This document shows, in pieces, positions 29,894 to 33,997 of a stretch of DNA of 33,997 nt. The notes beneath the pieces are model-generated. The model did no database searches and was not told the DNA's origin. It was given only the letters and a program-made list of their open reading frames with translations. Each line of letters begins with the position of its first letter. The first letter of the stretch is position 1. The DNA lies in contig JABFWJ010000119.1 of assembly GCA_013362295.1 (NCBI GenBank), positions 1 through 33,997 of the forward strand. The letters are read 5' to 3'. A program made the translations under genes and the position numbers. Source of the DNA: Thermoleophilia bacterium. GTDB taxonomy: Bacteria > Actinomycetota > Thermoleophilia > Gaiellales > Gaiellaceae.

Positions 29894-30505
29894 ATGGCGA
29901 CATTCCCTCTCGGCGTGCACGGCCGCCGCCTCCTCGCGGGGCTCTTGCTCCTCCTCGTGCTGCTGCTCGTCGCCTGGCGGCATGCACGGCGCGCGGACGC
30001 GCCGGCGCCGCTGCAGGTCGCACCGATCTCGCCTGCCCGCCGATCGCCGTCTGCGCCGCGCCCGCGCATGCTGATCGTGGACGTCGCTGGCGCCGTTCGC
30101 CGGCCGGGTCTCGTGCGGCTGCGCGAGGGCGCGCGCGTCGCGGACGCGGTCGCGCACGCAGGCGGGCTCGCCCGCGGCGCTGTGCGGGCCGGCGTCAACC
30201 TCGCCGCTCCCCTGGCCGACGGCCAGCAGGTGCTCGTGCCGGACGGCGGTGCTGCCGGTCCTGCCGGTGCTGCCGGTTCGGTCGCCGGCTCCGCGGCCCC
30301 GACCGCCCCGACGGCGCCTGTCTCGCTCAGCTCGGCGACGGCGGAGCAGCTCGACGCCTTGCCCGGGGTCGGCCCGGTCACGGCCCAGAAGATCGTCGCC
30401 TACCGAGAGCAGCACGGCGCGTTCCGCACCGTCGACGAGCTGGACGCGATCCCGGGGATCGGGCCCGCCCGCATCGCCGACCTGCAGGGGCTGGTCGTCC
30501 CGTGA
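29894..30505 (+). CDS. comEA: competence protein ComEA (DNA receptor)
   Basis: 203 residues. One membrane helix (about 12-28, LLAGLLLLLVLLLVAW), an outer linker, an SLBB domain (about 58-115: MLIVDVAGAVRRPGLVRLREGARVADAVAHAGGL...VNLAAPLADGQQVLVP), a low-complexity Gly/Ala/Pro linker built on three 9-bp repeats (about 30248-30274), and a double helix-hairpin-helix DNA-binding domain (about 142-203: LSSATAEQLDALPGVGPVTAQKIVAYREQHG, AIPGIGPARIADLQGLV). It binds incoming double-stranded DNA outside the membrane during natural transformation. The comEC start overlaps its stop by GTGA. Confidence 0.93.
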   Translation: MATFPLGVHGRRLLAGLLLLLVLLLVAWRHARRADAPAPLQVAPISPARRSPSAPRPRMLIVDVAGAVRRPGLVRLREGARVADAVAHAGGLARGAVRAGVNLAAPLADGQQVLVPDGGAAGPAGAAGSVAGSAAPTAPTAPVSLSSATAEQLDALPGVGPVTAQKIVAYREQHGAFRTVDELDAIPGIGPARIADLQGLVVP

Positions 30506-31953
30506 GCAGACTGCTGCCGGCACACGTCCTCGTGGCCGCGGCGGCTCTCGGCCTCGTGGCGTCGGACCTCTTACGCCTGCGTGTGCAGGCGATACTCGAG
30601 CTGCCCGCGGCCGCCGCGGGAGCGCTGCTGCTCCCGGTCGCCGCGCGCCTTGCCGGTGCCGTGGTGTTGCTGCTCCTCCTCGGCTGGTGGTGGGGATCCG
30701 TCCGGCTCGACACACTCGATCGCAGCCCGCTCCTCGCGCAGGTCGGCCGCGCGGGCCACGCGCTCGTCGAGGTGACCGGTGCGCCCCGGGTCGGGCGGTT
30801 CGACCTGCGGCAACCCGGACGCGTGCGTGTCTTCGGGGGACAGGGTCTCGACGAGCGAGTGCAGCTCGAGTTTCCCCTGGGCCGCGCGCCGCCGCAGGGC
30901 GCGCTCATCGACCTGCTGGCGGTCGTGCGGTTGCCACGCGCCTCGGCCGACGGCTTCGACGAGCGCACGTGGCTGCGCCGGCAGGGCATCCACGTCGTCC
31001 TCCGGGTCGACGCCTGGAAGGACACCGGCCGCCGCCGTGGCGGGCTCGCGGGAGCCGGCGACCGGCTGCGCGCGTGGCTGCGCCGCGCCTCCGTTCCCGG
31101 GCTGGCGGGAGAACGCCGCGCGGTCCTGGACGGCGTGGTGCTCGGCGACGACAACGGTCTCTCGCCGGAGCTGCAGCAGGCGTTCCGCAGGTCGGGGCTC
31201 TATCACCTCCTGGCGGTCTCCGGACAGAACGTCGTGCTGCTCGCGGCGGGCATGCTGTGGCTCGCCTGGGCGGTCGGGATCCCGCGCGCCTGGGCCCATG
31301 CCGCAGCGGTAGGGGCGATCCTCGCCTACGTGCTTGCGGTCGGGCCGCAACCGTCCGTGATCCGGGCGGCGGTCGCGGGCGCCGCGACATCGGTCGCCTG
31401 GCTGCTCTCGCGCGAGCGCGATCCGTGGCACGTCTTGCTGCTCGCCGCCGTCGTGCTGCTCGCGTGGAACCCGTACACGGTCGCGGATGCCGGCTTCCAG
31501 CTCTCGTTCGCCGCCGTGCTCGCGATCTTCCTGGCGGTGCGTCCGCTCCTGCGCACGCTGGAGGGTTACCCGGTTCCGGCCAGGCTCGGCGCGGCGGCCG
31601 CCGTCTCGGCCGCGTGCAGCGTCGCGACGGCGCCGATCCTCTGGCTGCAGTTCGGTGCGGTGCCGTTGCTCGGCATCGTCGCCAACGTCCTCGTCGAGCC
31701 GGTGATCGCCACACTGCTCGCGCTTGCGTTCGCGACGGCGGCCCTCGATCCGGTCGTGCCGTCGCTCGCCGCGGCGCTCGCATCGCTGAACGGGCTGCTG
31801 GCCGCCTACGTGGTCTTCTGCGCCCGGGCGGTCGCCGCCGTGCCGTTCGCACAGGTACGCGGCAGCGGCGCGGCGATCGCCGCCGCCTGCTCCCTCGGCA
31901 CGGCTGCCTATGCTTGGCGGCGATGGCGGACGAGCTCAAACCGGCGTACCTGA
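30502..31953 (+). CDS. comEC: competence membrane channel ComEC, short form
   Basis: 483 residues. Two or three N-terminal helices, a DUF4131/OB-like segment (about 70-180) and the Competence domain (about 200-470): VVLGDDNGLSPELQQAFRRSGLYHLLAVSGQNVVLLA is the diagnostic stretch, followed by many helices including NPYTVADAGFQLSFAAVLAIFLAV. It should form the channel that carries single-stranded DNA into the cell. The C-terminal metallo-beta-lactamase domain present in many ComEC proteins is missing, so any nuclease must be separate. The GTG start is coupled to comEA. The last 31 bp overlap holA. Confidence 0.93.
   Translation: MSRLLPAHVLVAAAALGLVASDLLRLRVQAILELPAAAAGALLLPVAARLAGAVVLLLLLGWWWGSVRLDTLDRSPLLAQVGRAGHALVEVTGAPRVGRFDLRQPGRVRVFGGQGLDERVQLEFPLGRAPPQGALIDLLAVVRLPRASADGFDERTWLRRQGIHVVLRVDAWKDTGRRRGGLAGAGDRLRAWLRRASVPGLAGERRAVLDGVVLGDDNGLSPELQQAFRRSGLYHLLAVSGQNVVLLAAGMLWLAWAVGIPRAWAHAAAVGAILAYVLAVGPQPSVIRAAVAGAATSVAWLLSRERDPWHVLLLAAVVLLAWNPYTVADAGFQLSFAAVLAIFLAVRPLLRTLEGYPVPARLGAAAAVSAACSVATAPILWLQFGAVPLLGIVANVLVEPVIATLLALAFATAALDPVVPSLAAALASLNGLLAAYVVFCARAVAAVPFAQVRGSGAAIAAACSLGTAAYAWRRWRTSSNRRT
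31909..31914 (+). promoter_or_regulatory. -10 box TATGCT before holA
   Basis: TATGCT lies inside the end of comEC and ends 8 nt before the holA ATG. It would give holA its own leaderless transcript, independent of the competence genes. Confidence 0.5.
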
Positions 31954-32909
31954 TCGCGGGCGGTGATCGGCCGAAGGTCGACCGCGCCGTTGCGCGACTT
32001 CGCAGCCGCTTCGACGTCGACGCCGTCGAACTGCTGCTCGCAACCGAGACGAGCGGCGACGATGCCGTTGCGGCCTGCAACGTGATGGGGCTGTTCGGCG
32101 CGGGGACCCGGCTCGTCGTCGTCGAAGGCGTCGAGGCCTGGAAGGCCGCGGACGCGAAGGCCGTCGCGGCCTACCTCAAGGCCCCGGCCCCGGGCACGAC
32201 GCTCGCCCTGGTCGCAGGCGAGCTGAAGAAGGACGCCCCGATCGCGAAGACAGTCGCCGCCGCCGGCGACGTGTTGATCTGGGACGTGACCACGAAGGCG
32301 ATGCCGCGCTGGATCGCCGACCAGTTCAAGCTCCACGGGGCGAAGGCCGACGCCGACGCGTGCCGTCTGCTCGCAGAGCTCGTCGGCGACGATCTCTACG
32401 AGCTCGCCGGCGAGGTCGAGAAGATCGCGACGTGGGCCGACGACGCGGAGGTGACGCCGGCCGACGTGGAGGCGCTGGTCGCACCGCGCGCCGAGTCGCC
32501 GCCCTGGAACCTCACGGACGCGTGGGGCAAACGCGACGTGGGAGCCGTGCTCCGCGAGGCCGAGAAGATGCTCGACCGCACCGGCGATCCGGTCTCGAGG
32601 ACGATCCCGCGTCTCGTCGGCAGCCTGACCAGGCACGTGCAGCGTGCGCGCGCGGCGCACCGGCTCGAAGAGCAAGGGCTCTCGGCCCAGGAGGCCGCGG
32701 CGCGGCTCGGCATGAAGCCGTACCCCACCCAGAAGCTGTTCGGCCAGGTGCGGCAGTTCAGCGCGGCCGAGCTCGACGATGCGCTGATCCGCCTGGCCGA
32801 GCTCGACCATGCGCTCAAGGGCGGGTCGCGGCTCGCGAACGAGCTCGAGCTGGAGCGTGCGCTCGTCGACATCACGCAACCTCGCGCCGCGGTCAGAGAG
32901 CCGGCGTAA
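31923..32909 (+). CDS. holA: DNA polymerase III subunit delta
   Basis: 328 residues, normal length. PAYLIAGGDRPKVDRAVARLRSRF is the first strand-helix of the clamp-loader AAA-like fold, FGAGTRLVVVEGVEAWKA the second, and CRLLAELVGDDLYELAGEVEKIATWA with VTPADVEALV the lid; the helical collar covers the C-terminus (RTIPRLVGSLTRHV, ELDHALKGGSRLANELELERALVDI). Walker motifs are absent, as is normal for delta. It opens the sliding clamp in the clamp loader. Its place between comEC and rpsT is conserved in many bacteria. It converges on rpsT with 12 bp between stops. Confidence 0.95.
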   Translation: MADELKPAYLIAGGDRPKVDRAVARLRSRFDVDAVELLLATETSGDDAVAACNVMGLFGAGTRLVVVEGVEAWKAADAKAVAAYLKAPAPGTTLALVAGELKKDAPIAKTVAAAGDVLIWDVTTKAMPRWIADQFKLHGAKADADACRLLAELVGDDLYELAGEVEKIATWADDAEVTPADVEALVAPRAESPPWNLTDAWGKRDVGAVLREAEKMLDRTGDPVSRTIPRLVGSLTRHVQRARAAHRLEEQGLSAQEAAARLGMKPYPTQKLFGQVRQFSAAELDDALIRLAELDHALKGGSRLANELELERALVDITQPRAAVREPA

Positions 32910-32921
32910 GCGGGCCGGAGA

Positions 32922-33194
32922 CTAGGAGTCGGAGGCGGAGCCGGCCACGATGCGGGCCGCCTGCGACTTCTTCCGCGCGCCGGCGTTCCGGTGCAGCGCG
33001 CCGCGTGCGACCGCGCGGTCGATCAGCTTGACGAGTGCCCGATGCTCTTCGTCGACCGTCGAGGCGTCTCCGCTCTCGGCCGTGGTCGCCAGCCGCTTGG
33101 CGAGCGTCTTGATCGACGAGCGATAGCGCAGGTTCTCCAGGCGCTCTTCCGCCGCGACCCGGACGCGCTTCTTCTGTTGCTTGATGTTCGGCAT
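32922..33194 (-). CDS. rpsT: 30S ribosomal protein S20
   Basis: 90 residues, strongly basic and helical. MPNIKQQKKRVRVAAEERLENLRYRSSIKTLAKR and ALVKLIDRAVARGALHRNAGARKKSQAAR match S20, which binds 16S rRNA early in small-subunit assembly. The leader is unusual: no purine-rich Shine-Dalgarno lies before the ATG; the sequence there is pyrimidine-rich (ATTTCTCTCCTC), and a hairpin sits at the presumed 5' end. S20 is known to regulate its own translation in other bacteria, so this leader may serve that purpose. Confidence 0.96.
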   Translation of the reverse strand: MPNIKQQKKRVRVAAEERLENLRYRSSIKTLAKRLATTAESGDASTVDEEHRALVKLIDRAVARGALHRNAGARKKSQAARIVAGSASDS

Positions 33195-33206
33195 GAGGAG
33201 AGAAAT

Positions 33207-33237
33207 GCCCGCTCGTGCGGGCGCCGGAACGGTAGCA
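33207..33237 (-). promoter_or_regulatory. rpsT promoter and 5'-terminal hairpin
   Basis: On the minus strand TGC-TACCGT (33237-33229) is an extended -10 element. About 7 nt later the transcript would begin with GCCCGC, loop ACGA, GCGGGC (33222-33207), a 6-bp stem with a tetraloop, ending 12 nt before the ATG. The hairpin may protect the mRNA end or take part in regulation. Confidence 0.5.
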
Positions 33238-33264
33238 GAGGGCTCCTGCGACCGCCCGCCCGCG

Positions 33265-33270
33265 TAACGT
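33265..33270 (+). promoter_or_regulatory. possible -10 box TAACGT before murJ
   Basis: TAACGT ends 11 nt before the murJ GTG, which would give a leader of only a few bases. The spacing is longer than at the other TANNNT boxes, so support is weak. Confidence 0.3.
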
Positions 33271-33281
33271 TCAAGCCTCTA

Positions 33282-33997
33282 GTGGCCGACGACGCGACCA
33301 CGAGCGGTCCGGGAGAGGCCGCCGACCCGGCGGCGGGTCCGGTCTCCGAGCGACCCGCCCGGCGGCTCGCCCTCTCGACCGCCATCTTCTCCTTCGCAAC
33401 GGCCCTCTCCCGGATCCTGGGCCTCGTCCGGGAAGTCGTCGCGAAGAACTACTTCGGCGTTCGTGGCCCCGTGAACGCCTTCGAGATCGCGTTCCTCGTC
33501 CCGAACACGATCCGCGCGCTCGTCGCGGACGCCGCGCTCTCGTCCGCATTCGTCCCCGTCTTCAGCGACCTGCTCGAAAAGGGCGAGCGCCGCCGCGCGT
33601 GGCGCGTCGCGTCGTCGCTCTTCTGGCTGACGCTGCTCGGGCTCGGAGCCTTGACCGCGCTCTTCGTGCTCGTCGCCCAGTGGGCGATGCCACCGCTCTA
33701 CCCGCACTACCACCCGCTGCTGATCGGCCTCTCGCAGTTGCTCTTCCCGATCGTCGCGCTGCTCGGCGTCTCGGGGATCGTCGTCGGGATCCTCAACACG
33801 TACGACGAGTTCTCGATTCCCGCGCTGACGCCGGTCGCGTGGAACGTCGTGATCATCGGCGGGCTGGTCTTCGGCGTCCCGCACGTGCACGGCACCGACC
33901 ACAAGCTGTACGTCTACGCGGGCTCGATCCTCGCCGGGACGGTCGTCCAGGTACTCCTGCCGATCCCGTGGCTGCGCGGACGCGACGGCCGGCAGAT
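33282..33997 (+). CDS. murJ: lipid II flippase MurJ, N-terminal part (right-truncated)
   Basis: The frame runs off the right edge after 238 codons. A hydrophilic, Pro/Ala-rich N-terminal tail of about 25 residues precedes ARRLALSTAIFSFATALSRILGLVREVVAKNYFG, the diagnostic first helix of MurJ/MviN with the conserved SR..G..R, then VNAFEIAFLVPNTIRALVADAALSSAFVPVFSDLLEKG, in which the Asn-Arg and the acidic loop are typical. At least four further helices are visible. MurJ moves the peptidoglycan precursor lipid II across the membrane. The GTG at 33282 is the best start; it diverges from rpsT with 87 bp between starts. Confidence 0.92.
   Translation, partial: MADDATTSGPGEAADPAAGPVSERPARRLALSTAIFSFATALSRILGLVREVVAKNYFGVRGPVNAFEIAFLVPNTIRALVADAALSSAFVPVFSDLLEKGERRRAWRVASSLFWLTLLGLGALTALFVLVAQWAMPPLYPHYHPLLIGLSQLLFPIVALLGVSGIVVGILNTYDEFSIPALTPVAWNVVIIGGLVFGVPHVHGTDHKLYVYAGSILAGTVVQVLLPIPWLRGRDGRQ

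Noticed and set aside
30248..30274. Three tandem 9-bp repeats in comEA as a VNTR of interest
   Set aside because: They encode a short Gly/Ala linker between two domains; such imperfect repeats are common in linkers of GC-rich genomes.
1..33997. tRNA genes, rRNA genes, CRISPR arrays, insertion sequences, prophage
   Set aside because: No T-loop GGTTCGAATCC-type segments, regularly spaced repeats, transposase or phage structural genes were found on reading both strands.

Overview
The window is a gene-dense, very GC-rich (roughly 70%) chromosomal segment with start codons split between ATG and GTG (one TTG), many 1-4 bp stop/start overlaps, and no insertion sequence, phage, CRISPR or tRNA that I can recognise. 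Codon use, the paired livGFHMK genes, the F420/PPOX-type protein, class III cyclase proteins, a stand-alone TOPRIM protein and the comEA-comEC-holA-rpsT order all point to an actinobacterium. A deep lineage such as Thermoleophilia (Solirubrobacterales/Gaiellales) is my inference and cannot be proven from the window.

Layout. 1-2.7 kb: end of an alpha/beta hydrolase, a Nudix-related (NrtR-like) regulator divergent from a BMP-type nucleoside-binding lipoprotein with a palindrome between them, then a PPOX-class flavin/F420 protein. 2.7-8.0 kb: class III aminotransferase and APC permease; DMT exporter, HMG-CoA lyase and an unknown protein. 8.0-11.8 kb: two inverted REP-like palindromes, a cyclase-MaoC operon on the minus strand sharing a bidirectional promoter with a YyaL-type thioredoxin-domain protein, and a small membrane protein. 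11.9-17.4 kb: a branched-chain amino acid ABC transporter operon (livG, a tyrosine phosphatase gene, livF, livH, livM, livK). 17.4-20.5 kb: TOPRIM protein, cyclic-nucleotide-binding protein, OsmC, a second cyclase-domain protein, GNAT. 20.5-24.2 kb: lytic transglycosylase-like protein, polysaccharide deacetylase, and on the minus strand lysA followed by a DsbA/FrnE-like gene. 24.2-28.8 kb: MMPL transporter and leuS. 28.8-34.0 kb: a frameshifted DUF1835 gene, comEA, comEC, holA, rpsT and the start of murJ.

The most unusual points are: (1) the FrnE-like gene has an in-frame TGA exactly where the first cysteine of the CPFC redox motif belongs, followed by a strong hairpin at SECIS-like distance, so it is a candidate UxxC selenoprotein that ordinary gene callers would truncate; (2) leuS is preceded by an apparently leaderless MELLLT leader peptide with mutually exclusive antiterminator and terminator hairpins, a compact leucine attenuator; (3) a perfect 38-bp palindrome lies inside the 3' end of the YyaL-type gene and is written with codons that look rare here; (4) a recurrent TANNNT box (often TANGCT) sits 6-8 nt before start codons, suggesting widespread leaderless transcription, including one bidirectional box. 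All intergenic gaps are shorter than 150 bp; the largest (475-613, between the convergent hydrolase and regulator genes) shows nothing I can name.
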